Part shown: one piece after another, positions 17,047 through 25,713 of the stretch
Layout: each line of letters begins with the position of its first letter
Numbering within the stretch: the stretch's first letter is position 1
Origin: VAZQ01 sp035293945
GTDB lineage: Bacteria; Pseudomonadota; Alphaproteobacteria; Rhizobiales; Xanthobacteraceae
DNA: 64,000 bases
Assembly: GCA_035293945.1 (NCBI GenBank)
Contig: DATGLV010000005.1
Span: 28,487 to 92,486 of the forward strand
Reading direction: 5' to 3'
Program-made: the position numbers and the translations under genes
Notes under the pieces: model-generated
Database searches by the model: none
What the model saw: the letters and a program-made list of their open reading frames with translations, nothing else
Told to the model about the DNA's origin: nothing

Positions 17047-18650
17047 GCCGGGACCCCGCTTTCCTTGAGCGAGCTCTCACACAATGCCATCAGGGCCTCG
17101 CGGCTGAATCCGCCGGCGAACAACAAGAGACGCGAGGCGTCTTCGCGCCGGAGCAGATTGAGCGCCTGCGCGAGCTCGCTGCGGGCGGCGGCGCGATCGC
17201 CATCCCGCCGCGCCAGAAGCCCGAGATGCAGCCGCGGCATTGCGAACGAAGGATCCAGATAGGCCGCGATCCGGTCATGCTCGCGGGCACGTTGGCGATG
17301 CCCCGAATGCTCGCGACACAGCGCCAGCAGATAGTGTGCACCGGCATTGAGCTCGTCGATGAGAAGAAGCCGCAGGCACGCATCCTCGGCTGCCGCCAGC
17401 TGCCCGCTGTGGGCGAGCAGCGTCGCTTCCAGAAGCAGGACGTCGGGATCCCTCTCGCGCGCGGGCGGGGCGATGCGAATATGCGCAAGGGCCTCGGCGA
17501 AACGCTCGTGGCGGAGAAAATCGAGTGCCGGAGTGACATCCCAGGGGCGCTGCGCTTCCTGCGCTTGCCGGACCCGCTCCAAGCCTCCCCGGCCTGATGC
17601 GTCGAGAGTTGCGCGTGAAGGCGCTGCTGATGTGGGGGAGCCAAGGGAGGGGACGTTCGTGGCCGCGGGCACGAGCGCGGCGACCCGCTCGCTCGCCTGC
17701 CGGATGGTATCAAACCACGTCGCGCTGGTCGCCACGGAAGCCCTGGGTGAAAAGGAAAGTGCCGCCGCCGGAGCTTCCGCGGCCGCGCTGTCTCCCGACG
17801 AGTGGCCGGCCGGCGCCATGTCCTCCTTTTGCTCGTAGTAGAACGTCCCGTGGCTGTGGCGCAGGTGAAATGCGTCGGACACGCCGCGCAAGGTCTCGGC
17901 ATGTCCGAGAAACAGGAAGCCGCCGGGCGCCAGCGATCGGGCGATCCGATGGACGACGGCGCGCATCTGCTCGGGCGCGAAATACATCAGCACGTTGCGG
18001 CAGAAGATCACGTCATAGGCGGCCGGCTGCCACAGGCCCGGATCATCGGCGGCGAGGTTTCGCTGCTCGAACTTGACCGCGCAGCGCACCGCGTCGTCCA
18101 ATATCCACTCGCGGCCAGAGGCACGGAACCAGCGGCTTTGAATCTCTGGCGGCGTGTCGCGCAACGCCCAGGACGAGTAGCGCGCCCGTGCGGCTTTTTC
18201 CAAGCCGGCGGGATTGATGTCCACCGCGACAATCTCGAGCTGCCAGCGCGGGTCGGCGAGCGCAACGCGCGCCGCGATCGCGATCGAGTAGGCCTCTTCG
18301 CCGGAGGCGCAGCCGGCCGACAGGACCCGCAGCATCCCGGTGCCGGGCCGCCGGCGTATGCGCGCGGGCAGAACCACCTCGGCAAGTGCGCGAAACTGTT
18401 CGATGTTGCGGAAGAAATACGTCTCGCCGACCGTCAGCGACTGTGCCAGCAAGGCGATCTCGTCGGCAGATGACGAATCCTGCTCGAGGCTCTGAAGGTA
18501 GGCCTCGCTGGAGTGTCCCAGCCGGTCCAATCGGCGTTGCAGCACCTCGCCGAGCAGCCCGAGCTTGGCATCGTCGAATTGCAGCCCCATCCGCTGGACG
18601 ATTGCGGCACGGAATCCGTCGAGGTCGGATCGATGGATCTCCGATCTCAC
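17043..18650 (-). CDS. cheR: CheR-type methyltransferase with C-terminal TPR region
   Basis: This S-adenosylmethionine-dependent methyltransferase modifies receptor glutamates. The N-terminal helical subdomain and the catalytic domain (about 1-270) include SLTVGETYFFRNIEQFRALA, the SAM loop RVLSAGCASGEEAYSIAIAA, VAVDINPAGLEKAARARY, FCRNVLMYFAPEQMR and PGGFLFLGHAETL. A low-complexity linker (about 275-380) leads to TPR-like helices (FAEALAHIRIAPP, GQLAAAEDACLRLLLIDELN, AHYLLALCREHSGHRQRARE). The CheR-TPR architecture is that of WspC/FrzF-type proteins. It starts with GTG 18650, overlapping the upstream cheW stop by 4 bp (GTGA), and overlaps the next cheW by 4 bp. Confidence 0.95.
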   Translation of the reverse strand: MRSEIHRSDLDGFRAAIVQRMGLQFDDAKLGLLGEVLQRRLDRLGHSSEAYLQSLEQDSSSADEIALLAQSLTVGETYFFRNIEQFRALAEVVLPARIRRRPGTGMLRVLSAGCASGEEAYSIAIAARVALADPRWQLEIVAVDINPAGLEKAARARYSSWALRDTPPEIQSRWFRASGREWILDDAVRCAVKFEQRNLAADDPGLWQPAAYDVIFCRNVLMYFAPEQMRAVVHRIARSLAPGGFLFLGHAETLRGVSDAFHLRHSHGTFYYEQKEDMAPAGHSSGDSAAAEAPAAALSFSPRASVATSATWFDTIRQASERVAALVPAATNVPSLGSPTSAAPSRATLDASGRGGLERVRQAQEAQRPWDVTPALDFLRHERFAEALAHIRIAPPARERDPDVLLLEATLLAHSGQLAAAEDACLRLLLIDELNAGAHYLLALCREHSGHRQRAREHDRIAAYLDPSFAMPRLHLGLLARRDGDRAAARSELAQALNLLRREDASRLLLFAGGFSREALMALCESSLKESGVPA

Positions 18651-19168
18651 GGATGCGCTCCCACCATCGCGGCGCGATCGAAAAGCTCGTCCGGAACGCT
18701 CAAAGTCGTGCGCAGGAAGAACAGGAGCTCGGCATCTAAGATGCCGATGGCGGCGATCGTCTCCGCTGCCGCATCACGCATGAGCGGCGGCATGGCGCTG
18801 CGCATATCGTCGGCGAAGGCGTGGACTCCGAGGACGAGATCCACCGCGAGCCCCGCGGTGCGGCTGCCGGTGCGGACTGTCAGCAGGCGTCCGCCCTCCG
18901 TTGCCGCTTCGCCCAGCAACATTCCCGCATCGACCACCGGCACCGCCGCGCCGCGGATGACACTTAGGCCGCGCACGAACGCAGGCGCCCCGGGGACCAC
19001 CTCGATCGGGAGCTGCCGCATCACCTCGATCACCCGCGCCAGCGGGATAGCGCAGAGTCGCGTGCCGACGCGGCACAGCAGCCAGGACGTCCGCCCCCCC
19101 GTGATGGCGCTGCCCGAGGGCCCTCGCCCAGGCTCGGCCACGGTCGCCTCGTTTGCCATCTGCCGCAT
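18647..19168 (-). CDS. CheW-like coupling protein (second; first gene of the operon)
   Basis: The 173 residues show a CheW domain: SWLLCRVGTRLCAIPLARVI, VMRQLPIEVVPGAPAFVRGL, SVIRGAAVPVVDAGMLLGE, LLTVRTGSRTAGLAVDLVLG. It opens the nine-gene minus-strand run. The ATG at 19168 has only a weak upstream purine stretch, and the promoter should lie within 19169-19373. Its stop overlaps the cheR GTG by 4 bp. With the second CheW it probably gives the array two alternative couplers. Confidence 0.88.
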   Translation of the reverse strand: MRQMANEATVAEPGRGPSGSAITGGRTSWLLCRVGTRLCAIPLARVIEVMRQLPIEVVPGAPAFVRGLSVIRGAAVPVVDAGMLLGEAATEGGRLLTVRTGSRTAGLAVDLVLGVHAFADDMRSAMPPLMRDAAAETIAAIGILDAELLFFLRTTLSVPDELFDRAAMVGAHP

Positions 19169-19373
19169 TATTCCAGTCTGCGGATTGGAGCCGATGGGCG
19201 GAATGGTTCTCGGACCAGCTCGGGCTTCGCCGGCGCCCCGGACACCCGGGATGCTTGGCTCGATGGCCCGCGTGCACTGTCCTAGCGCTGAACTATCTGC
19301 GGAATCTTAAAGCAACCGAGTCGACGACCGGCGCGGACTGACGCGACAAGGCGTGAAGAGGTGGGGAGAGAAT
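19169..19373. other. Probable promoter region of the chemosensory operon
   Basis: This non-coding stretch lies upstream of the divergent cheW and a small plus-strand ORF. I see no strong -35/-10 pair and no repeat of the families found elsewhere. Together with 19374-19565 the gap is about 400 bp. Confidence 0.4.
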
Positions 19374-19541
19374 ATGAACAACCTAAACGCGAACCGCCAT
19401 TGGTCTACGTTACGACGCTCGCATGCCGAATACGCGCAAGTACCTATCGATCCGATGACGAGGAGCCGAAGCAAGGTGCGAATAAGACGCAGACCAGAGC
19501 GCTCGATTAGCGGGCGCACGGCGCCGGCAATGCTGCGTTAA
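19374..19541 (+). CDS. Possible small basic protein, unrecognised
   Basis: This 55-residue frame starts MNNLNANRHWSTLRRSHAEY with a good GGAGAG Shine-Dalgarno 4-5 nt before the ATG. It is rich in Arg and Ser (RSRSKVRIRRRPERSISGRT), with no hydrophobic segment and no family I can name. It lies between the operon promoter and the solo receiver gene, which follows 24 bp later in the same direction. The well-placed ribosome site is the only real support. The composition is also what an out-of-frame reading of GC-rich DNA can give. Confidence 0.3.
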   Translation: MNNLNANRHWSTLRRSHAEYAQVPIDPMTRSRSKVRIRRRPERSISGRTAPAMLR

Positions 19542-19565
19542 CCGGTGCACGCACATGCTGCCGCA

Positions 19566-20018
19566 ATGATCAAGCAAGAGCGGCCGCTCGAAGCAGCAGA
19601 GGCCGGCGATGTCGCGGGGAAGCCGGCCGTCCCCTATGTCCTGATTATCGATGATCAGGAGGAAATCAGTCGGGTCATCGCTCTAGTGCTCGCCCGGTCG
19701 GGAATTGAATCGGCGAGCTTTGCGACCGCCAAGCTGGCGCTCTCCTCGCTGGACCGGCGATGGCCGCAGGCGATCTTTCTCGATGTGGCGCTCGAGCAAT
19801 CCGATGCTATCGATGTGATCAAGGGTCTCAGCGAGAAGCATTATACGGGTATTGTGCAATTGATGAGCGGCGGACGATTGCCGCTCATCGAAGCGGTGCA
19901 GCGCATTGGCGCCCGCCATGGGCTCGTTCTGCGTCCGGCATTGCAGAAGCCGTTTCGCGGCGATGACCTGGAACGGGCGATGATCGGCGCGGGACTCGTG
20001 CCGGTCCCGCTGTCGTAG
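19566..20018 (+). CDS. Stand-alone receiver domain protein
   Basis: From ATG 19566 (150 aa) there is an N-terminal tail of about 20 residues and one receiver domain: acidic pair in YVLIIDDQEEISRVIALVLA, phospho-Asp in AIFLDVALEQSDAIDVIKGL, Ser in IVQLMSGGRLPLI, and the conserved Lys in RPALQKPFRGDDLERAM. All phosphotransfer residues are present. GTG 19545 or ATG 19554 could serve as earlier starts. No output domain is present. It is the only plus-strand gene between the two signalling clusters, so it may connect them, but that is inference from position. Confidence 0.82.
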   Translation: MIKQERPLEAAEAGDVAGKPAVPYVLIIDDQEEISRVIALVLARSGIESASFATAKLALSSLDRRWPQAIFLDVALEQSDAIDVIKGLSEKHYTGIVQLMSGGRLPLIEAVQRIGARHGLVLRPALQKPFRGDDLERAMIGAGLVPVPLS

Positions 20019-20070
20019 GCTCATTTGCAAACCGGCTTGCGCTCGCCTTCCATACGACGACGGCGCCGCG

Positions 20071-20769
20071 TCATGCAGCCGCGCTTTCGGCTCGGCGCGG
20101 TTCCGATTGCGTCCGCAGTTGCGCCACCAGACGATCGAGCAACTGCGTCAGTTCCTGGGGGCTGCCATTGTCGCCGAGCCTGGCGATCACCGCATCCTCA
20201 AGCGCCGTTGCATCGCTGCTGATCTGATCGAAGCCAAACAGCCCGGCTGCGCCCGCCAGCCCGTGGGCGATTTCCTGCACCCGCTTCAGGGTGGCGGAGC
20301 CCGCATCGGCGGCGAGCTCCGATCGGCAGTCAACCAGCGCGGCTGCGTCGCTCAGCGCGCGCTTGGCGAATAGCCGGCGGAGCGATTCCAGGCGGATCGC
20401 CTGCAGGTGACTGCGCACCAGGAAGGCCAAGGTCATCGGATCAAACGGCTTGGAAATGATACCCTGAGCTCCCAGCGCAATGAACTGCTGGACCTCGCGC
20501 TCCTGTGCGCGCGCGGTCATGAACAGAACCGGTATGTCGGCGGTGCGCGGGTTCTTGCGCAGATGCGCGAGCGTGGTCGGCCCGTCCATGCCCGGCATCA
20601 TGACGTCGAGCAGGATCAGCGAAGGGGACCATTCGGCCGCGATCGCAATGGCGTCGGCCCCACAGGCTGCCGCCCGTACTTCGAGATCCGAACTGAGGCC
20701 AAGCGACAGATCGACGATCTCACGGATGTCGGGTTCGTCGTCGACATGGAGGATACGGGCGGCGCTCAT
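20071..20769 (-). CDS. Receiver-Hpt fusion protein
   Basis: The 232-residue protein has a receiver (about 3-120: RILHVDDEPDIREIVDLSLG, LILLDVMMPGMDGPTTLAHL, Lys in IISKPFDPMTLAFLV) and a C-terminal Hpt domain with the expected His in VQEIAHGLAGAAGLFGFDQI. It therefore combines acceptor and carrier functions of a multistep phosphorelay. It overlaps the upstream hybrid kinase gene by 4 bp (ATGA, 20766-20769). That makes a dedicated pair in which the kinase's own receivers, this receiver and this Hpt could form a His-Asp-His-Asp chain. The final regulator might be the FixJ-type gene 3.5 kb away; that link is inferred. Confidence 0.88.
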   Translation of the reverse strand: MSAARILHVDDEPDIREIVDLSLGLSSDLEVRAAACGADAIAIAAEWSPSLILLDVMMPGMDGPTTLAHLRKNPRTADIPVLFMTARAQEREVQQFIALGAQGIISKPFDPMTLAFLVRSHLQAIRLESLRRLFAKRALSDAAALVDCRSELAADAGSATLKRVQEIAHGLAGAAGLFGFDQISSDATALEDAVIARLGDNGSPQELTQLLDRLVAQLRTQSEPRRAESAAA

Positions 20770-23303
20770 GCGGTCTCCTGGTCTGCGTGCGTTGGCCCCG
20801 GCGACAGGCGATCATGCACGGTCGCGATCAAGCTATCGAGGGCGGCCTGCGATTTGCCGGTACTTGCCTCGACCGGCGACTCTGATTGTTGGGACGCCCC
20901 GGCGCCTTGGGCGGAGAAAATGATCACCGGGATCGGCCGTCCGGAGCTTGTGCGCAGGTCCGGCAGGAGATCGAGGCCCGAAGCTTGGCCGAGCGCGATG
21001 TCCAGCACGGCGAGGTCGATATGGTGGGTGTTGAGCGCGCGCCGCGCTTCGTCGATCGAGTCGACCGAGATGACCTTGGCGGCGCCGTTGAGCGCGCGCG
21101 CCACCAGGCCGAGCACATTGTGGTCGTCGTCCACATGCAGCACTTGCGGCGGGCCCCGCGTCTGCTCTCCGGCCAGCCGGTCGAGGATCTGTGCGAGCCG
21201 GTCGGTGTCGACCGGCTTCTGCAAACACTCGAGACCCTCTGCGCCGATGGTGGCCAGGGCCTCGTGCTGCCGGTCGGGATCGGCCGACATGCCGATGATC
21301 GCGGTCGCGTTGTACTGGGCTCGCAGATCGCGGATCAGAGCGATATTGTCGCTGTCCGGGAGCTCGAGGTCGACGACTACGGCCAGATAGCGCGTGGCAG
21401 CGGCACGCTGCAGCGCGTCCGCACGAAAATGGGCGAAATCGGTGGCGAACCCGAACGGCTCGAGCCCCTCGCGAACCGCAATAGCTCCGCTCGGATCATC
21501 CGCGCACAGAAGGATGCGTGCGGCGCCCGGCTTGCCCGATCGATCGATCTCCCGCTCGCTCACCTGCTCGAGGCCGGCGAGCTCGACGTTGAAGATGGTG
21601 CCGCCGCCGGGCGCATCCGCGAACCCGATGGTGCCGCCGAGCCGGGCGACGATCTGCCTGGCGATGCTGAGCCCGAGCCCGGTACCGCCCTTGCGGCGCG
21701 CATCCGTCGCGTCGGCCTGCGCGAACTTCTCGAACAGGTGCGGGCGAAAGTCGGCCGGTATGCCAGGGCCGTGGTCGCGCACCGAGATACGTACCATGCC
21801 GTTGCGCTTGCCCACCGACACCTCCACCTCGCCGTTTGCAGGCGAAAACTTGATGGCGTTGGACAGGAGATTGGTCATTACCTGGGCCAGGCGGTCCGGA
21901 TCGGCGTGCACTTCGGCCGCAACCGACGTCGGGTCGAGGCAAACCCGTATTCCATAGCCGTCGGCGAAGCCGCGGTTGGCCTCTATGACCTGCTCGGCCA
22001 GCGCGCGCGCCTCCACGCGCTTGAAACAGAACGCGAGCCGCCCCGACTCCATCTTCTCGATGTCGAGAATATCGTTGACCAGGCGCACCAGCCGCTGGCT
22101 GTTGGTGTGCGCGATGGCCAGGAGGCGCGCGGCCCGCTCCGGCAGCGGTCCGGCCGCACCGCCGATAAGCAGGCCCAGCGATCCGGATATCGAGGTGAGC
22201 GGCGTGCGCAGCTCGTGGCTCACGGTCGAGACAAACTCGTCCTTGAGGCGCTCCAAGCGCTTGCGCTCGCTGATATCGACGATCGCTCCAAGCACCAGAA
22301 TTCCTTCGCCGGTCTGGATCGGATTGAGCCCGACCTCGATTGGAAACTCGGTTCCATCCCTGCGCAGCCCGAACAGATCGCGCCCGGCGCCCATCCGGCG
22401 GGCCTCGGGATGGCGCGTGAAGCCTTCGCGATGCCGCAGATGTTGGCCGCGCATCCGGACCGGCACCAGGACGTCGACGTTCTGGCCGATCAATTCGTCG
22501 CGCCGATAGCCGAACAGGCGTTCGACCTCGTTGTTCATCATCACGATCTTCCCGCGATGGTCCACCATGACCATTCCGCTCGGAAAGGATTCGAGCGCCA
22601 GGCGAAATTTCTCCTCGGCGAACCGCTGTGCGGTGATGTCGCGGATGATCTGGGCGAGCTCGACCGTTTCGCCGCTTGCTGACTTTGTTGCGCGCAGGCT
22701 CATCGACACTTCGATGCGCCGTCCGCTCTTGGAGATGCGGGTGCTCTCGAAGTTCTCGACCGGTTCCCCGCGCAGGGCCTGGGCTACGATCGTGGCGTGC
22801 TCATCGCGCAGATCCGGCGGGACGATAATGTCGATATTGGCGCCGAGCGCCTCTTCGGCCGCGAACTCGAACAGTCGCTCGGCGACGGGATTCCAGCCCG
22901 TGATCGTGCCGTCCAGCGCGACCGTAATGATCGGATGGCGCGCCGATTCGCCCACCGAGAACACGCGATCGCGTTGCACATATTGCTCGATCGCGCGCGC
23001 GATTGCCTGCTGCCTGAGGTCGTCCTCGCCGGGCCCGGTGATCCGCTCGCGCCTGCCCGCGTCGTGGTGCCCGGCGTAAGCCGCGGCGGCGCCTGCGCCC
23101 CGATCTATGGCAACGGTCCGGGCCAGCACGACGGCGAGCAACAGGATGGCCACGACGACCGCGAGCTCGGCCCACAGCACGGGCGTTCCGCCGTGCGGAT
23201 AGGACAGCGAAAGCAGCGCGGTCGCAGTGAGCAGGACCAAGCCGGTCATTGCCGTGATCAAACGAGCCGCCGGCGCCATCGAGTCAAATCCCGCCGATCG
23301 CAT
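20766..23303 (-). CDS. Membrane hybrid histidine kinase (TM2-PAS-PAS-HisKA-HATPase-REC-REC)
   Basis: The 845-residue kinase begins with two membrane helices (about 15-65: LITAMTGLVLLTATALLSLS and LWAELAVVVAILLLAVVLAR). Two PAS domains follow, with TVALDGTITGWNPVAERLFE and MVMVDHRGKIVMMNNEVERL. The H-box is FVSTVSHELRTPLTSISGS. The ATPase has LLSNAIKFSPANGEV, DHGPGIPADFRPHLFEKFAQ and GTGLGLSIARQIVARLGG. Two C-terminal receivers follow: a weaker one (ILLCADDPSGAIAVREGL, Asp in VVVDLELPDSDNIALI) and a second (VLHVDDDHNVLGLVARALNG, LAVLDIALGQASGLDLL). The phosphorylation residues appear intact in both. It overlaps the REC-Hpt gene by 4 bp. Confidence 0.94.
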   Translation of the reverse strand: MRSAGFDSMAPAARLITAMTGLVLLTATALLSLSYPHGGTPVLWAELAVVVAILLLAVVLARTVAIDRGAGAAAAYAGHHDAGRRERITGPGEDDLRQQAIARAIEQYVQRDRVFSVGESARHPIITVALDGTITGWNPVAERLFEFAAEEALGANIDIIVPPDLRDEHATIVAQALRGEPVENFESTRISKSGRRIEVSMSLRATKSASGETVELAQIIRDITAQRFAEEKFRLALESFPSGMVMVDHRGKIVMMNNEVERLFGYRRDELIGQNVDVLVPVRMRGQHLRHREGFTRHPEARRMGAGRDLFGLRRDGTEFPIEVGLNPIQTGEGILVLGAIVDISERKRLERLKDEFVSTVSHELRTPLTSISGSLGLLIGGAAGPLPERAARLLAIAHTNSQRLVRLVNDILDIEKMESGRLAFCFKRVEARALAEQVIEANRGFADGYGIRVCLDPTSVAAEVHADPDRLAQVMTNLLSNAIKFSPANGEVEVSVGKRNGMVRISVRDHGPGIPADFRPHLFEKFAQADATDARRKGGTGLGLSIARQIVARLGGTIGFADAPGGGTIFNVELAGLEQVSEREIDRSGKPGAARILLCADDPSGAIAVREGLEPFGFATDFAHFRADALQRAAATRYLAVVVDLELPDSDNIALIRDLRAQYNATAIIGMSADPDRQHEALATIGAEGLECLQKPVDTDRLAQILDRLAGEQTRGPPQVLHVDDDHNVLGLVARALNGAAKVISVDSIDEARRALNTHHIDLAVLDIALGQASGLDLLPDLRTSSGRPIPVIIFSAQGAGASQQSESPVEASTGKSQAALDSLIATVHDRLSPGPTHADQETA

Positions 23304-23666
23304 GGGGGCGCAACCGATGAGCTTGCATGCCCCGACGATCGCTGTGCAAACGGCCCACGCGCATCGCGCAGGGTGCCCGAGCTCCTACGCGGATGCTTGC
23401 GGCCTTAGGTCTAGCTATGTGTTCCACGCCGATCTGCGCGGAACGACAGATGATCGTGCCAGCCGGGGAGTAATAAACCGTTACTGCCGTATGCTTCCAG
23501 GTATAGCGCCCGAATATGCAGAAGTTACTACGTATGACTGCTCACCACGGTTTGTATCCGCGACCCGACCCCGCGCTTGCCCCGAGGTCCTGGCTTCATG
23601 CAGTTGCTTTTTGCTTTATGCGGTTGCGTTAGCGGCGGCATCCAGCCACCGCTCCGGGGCGCCAAG
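23304..23666. other. Intergenic region upstream of the membrane hybrid kinase
   Basis: No gene is visible. The part around 23460-23560 is more AT-rich than its surroundings and contains an inverted repeat AGTAA-N7-TTACT (23469-23485), placed 166-182 bp before the kinase start. It is a candidate operator only. The rest shows nothing I can name. Confidence 0.35.
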
Positions 23667-24302
23667 TCATGCGCGGCGTTCTTGCTGCAGCAATACGCGT
23701 CGGGCGAGATCAACGGAATTCTTGGCGCCGAGCTTGTGCATGATGTGCGCCCGGTGGATTTCGACCGTCCGCTGGCTGATGCCCAGCCGTTGTGCGGTTT
23801 CGCGGTTGGTGGCGCTGGCGGCGATCAGCGCAAGCACCTCGCGTTCGCGATGGGTCAAAAGATTGCTGCCCGGGAAGCTGGGCGACAGGCTTTCGCCCCC
23901 TTTATCGCCTCGCCGCACGTGGGCGCGTGCCCTGATGGCATCGCGCACGCGTGCCACCAACGTCTCGGCATCCAACCGCTTCTCGAGGAAATCGAAAGCA
24001 CCGCTTTTTACCGCCTCGACGGCGCTCGGGATGTCGCCGCGCCCCGACGCGATGAAGATCGGGGCCGGATAGTTGGGGGCATCGATATCCTTGAGAATTT
24101 CAAGGCCGGAGCGGCCCGGCATGTAGATGTCGAGAATAACGCAAGCAGGAATTCGCTCGCGCGCTGCCGCCACAAAAGACGGACCGTCGACAAAGCTCAC
24201 CGCGTTATAACCGGCTTGAGCGAATAGCGTAGACAGCGCGTCCCGCACCAACGGATCGTCATCGACGATAAATATCTCGCGATTGGGCTGGTCCTCGCTC
24301 AT
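23667..24302 (-). CDS. FixJ/NarL-type response regulator with LuxR HTH
   Basis: From ATG 24302 (211 aa; GGAATGTGGAG upstream) the receiver has EIFIVDDDPLVRDALSTLFA, the phospho-Asp in ACVILDIYMPGRSGLEILKD, a Ser/Gly loop ASGRGDIPSAVEAVKSGA and Lys in FDFLEKRLD. The LuxR-type DNA-binding domain (about 145-205) has SNLLTHREREVLALIAA, ATNRETAQRLGISQRTVEIH and RAHIMHKLGAKN. The GRGDIPSAVEAVKSGAFDFLEK region is the one seen in FixJ-like regulators. It is the only DNA-binding regulator in the signalling island, so a plausible transcriptional endpoint for the phosphorelays here. Confidence 0.93.
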   Translation of the reverse strand: MSEDQPNREIFIVDDDPLVRDALSTLFAQAGYNAVSFVDGPSFVAAARERIPACVILDIYMPGRSGLEILKDIDAPNYPAPIFIASGRGDIPSAVEAVKSGAFDFLEKRLDAETLVARVRDAIRARAHVRRGDKGGESLSPSFPGSNLLTHREREVLALIAASATNRETAQRLGISQRTVEIHRAHIMHKLGAKNSVDLARRVLLQQERRA

Positions 24303-24743
24303 CTCCACATTCCCTCTTCTGTCCATCTGCAGGACAATTCTGCGATTTGAGACGAATCTAGCTTGGATCACCTTTGCTAGAACCACCCGTTCCGGGAGGT
24401 TGCGCCGTCCAGAAATTGAGCCGCAAACATTAATGCTGTCTCAAATCCGACCATCGAGGCAGCGGCGGGTCTTCCCGAAAGCTTACGCGCTGCTCGTTAG
24501 AATGAAGCGAGCGGTATTCCGGGCCGGTGCCGATATCCCTCTCAGATTGCGTAGCTTTCCTCCTGCGGTCGCTTCGCTCGGCGTTCCACGGCACAGCCGT
24601 GCGCGCCAATTACTTCATGAACAGGTTTCGTCAACTTGTCTAAATCGAGTACAAGGGCGACGCGAGGGTCAGTTGATCCCCATGGGATTTCTGGTCGATT
24701 TCGCCGGACTTGCTCGCGCGGGCGATGGACTAAGAGAGGTTGC
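24303..24743. other. Divergent intergenic region, no gene seen
   Basis: This 441 bp stretch separates the FixJ-type regulator (minus) from the isochorismatase-family gene (plus). It is of mixed composition, with an AT-richer half (24330-24440). I find no repeat, RNA gene or credible small ORF. The isochorismatase start has AGAGAGG about 4 nt upstream. Confidence 0.4.
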
Positions 24744-25493
24744 ATGTCGGAGCCGATTTGGAACGCCTTCCTGACCGAGCGGGACCGGGCCGTGTTCGCG
24801 GCCTCGGGCTACGGTGCGCGCGGCGGGTTCGGCAAGCGTCCTGCGCTTCTGGTCATCGACGTCAACTGGGCATTCTGCGGCGACAAGCCGGAGCCGATCC
24901 TGCAGTCGATCAAGCGCTGGCGCAATTCCTGCGGCGAAGATGCCTGGACGGCGCTGCCCTACATCAAGTCGCTGATCGAGAAGTGCCGGCACAAGGGCAT
25001 TCCGGTGATCTACACGACCGGTGTGCGGCGCGCGGACAATTGGGATGCCGGCTCGTGGCGCTGGAAGAACGCACGCAGCAGCGAGGACCCGCAGGTGGCC
25101 TCCCGCAATATCGACGGCAACGAGATCGTCACGCCGATCGCGCCCGGTCCGCGCGACATCGTCGTCTACAAGCAGAAACCGTCCGGCTTTTTCGGCAGCA
25201 ACCTTGCGAGCTATCTGACATTGCTCGGTTGCGACAGTGTCATCGTCACCGGCACCACGACCTCGGGCTGCGTGCGCGCGACCGTGCTCGACGCCTTCAG
25301 CCTCAATTATCGGGTCGCGCTCGCCGAGGAGGGCTGCTTCGACCGGTCGCAATCGAGCCATGCGATCAACCTTTGCGACATGAACGCCAAATATGCCGAC
25401 GTGGTGAAGACCGCGGAGGTGCTCACCTTCCTCGACAGCCTGTCCGATGGCCTGTTCGATCTGCCGCCCGGCGTTCCGCGAGAGTCCCGATAA
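24744..25493 (+). CDS. Isochorismatase-family cysteine hydrolase
   Basis: This 249-residue alpha/beta hydrolase belongs to the family of N-carbamoylsarcosine amidase, maleamate amidase and nicotinamidase. The catalytic Asp is in RPALLVIDVNWAFCGDKPEP, the Lys in DIVVYKQKPSGFFGSNLASY and the nucleophile Cys in VTGTTTSGCVRATVLDAFS, with a cis-peptide pattern before it. The loop with WDAGSWRWKNARS and a long C-terminal helix resemble the carbamoylsarcosine amidase-like subgroup. ATG 24744 was chosen for its AGAGAGG site; an upstream in-frame extension is not family-like. No pathway genes lie next to it, so the substrate (an amide of a small acid or ureide) cannot be fixed. Confidence 0.9.
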   Translation: MSEPIWNAFLTERDRAVFAASGYGARGGFGKRPALLVIDVNWAFCGDKPEPILQSIKRWRNSCGEDAWTALPYIKSLIEKCRHKGIPVIYTTGVRRADNWDAGSWRWKNARSSEDPQVASRNIDGNEIVTPIAPGPRDIVVYKQKPSGFFGSNLASYLTLLGCDSVIVTGTTTSGCVRATVLDAFSLNYRVALAEEGCFDRSQSSHAINLCDMNAKYADVVKTAEVLTFLDSLSDGLFDLPPGVPRESR

Positions 25494-25544
25494 GCGGTCG
25501 AATCTGCGCCTAAAGCGCAGCCCGCTCGAATTGACTCGGTCCTT

Positions 25545-25660
25545 GGCGTCATTGCCGGACTCGACCAGGCTTGACCCGGCAATCCATCATCTTACAAAAA
25601 AGATGGACCCGCAGGTCATAAGCGCGTTTGCGCCCGTCTTCGGCGGGCTATGCCCGCGGC
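25545..25660 (+). repeat. Dispersed intergenic repeat, family A, copy 1
   Basis: The block contains GGCGTCATTGCCGG, CTTGACCCGGCAATCCATC, AAAGATGGACCCGCAGGTCA and GCCCGTCTTCGGCGGGCTAT. It matches, on the opposite strand, the sequence at 59329-59439. Internal palindromes (GCCCG-N-CGGGC) are present. It lies between the isochorismatase gene and the DUF3297 gene, with no ORF character. Confidence 0.8.
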
Positions 25661-25713
25661 GTTCCGCAGCCGCTATCTATTCGCTCGATCGAGTTGCACC
25701 ACGGAAATCCGCC

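Noticed and set aside
20886..22682. Plus-strand ORF of about 598 codons opposite the membrane hybrid kinase
   Set aside because: Antisense shadow; no motif, while the minus strand encodes well-ordered PAS, HisKA and receiver domains.
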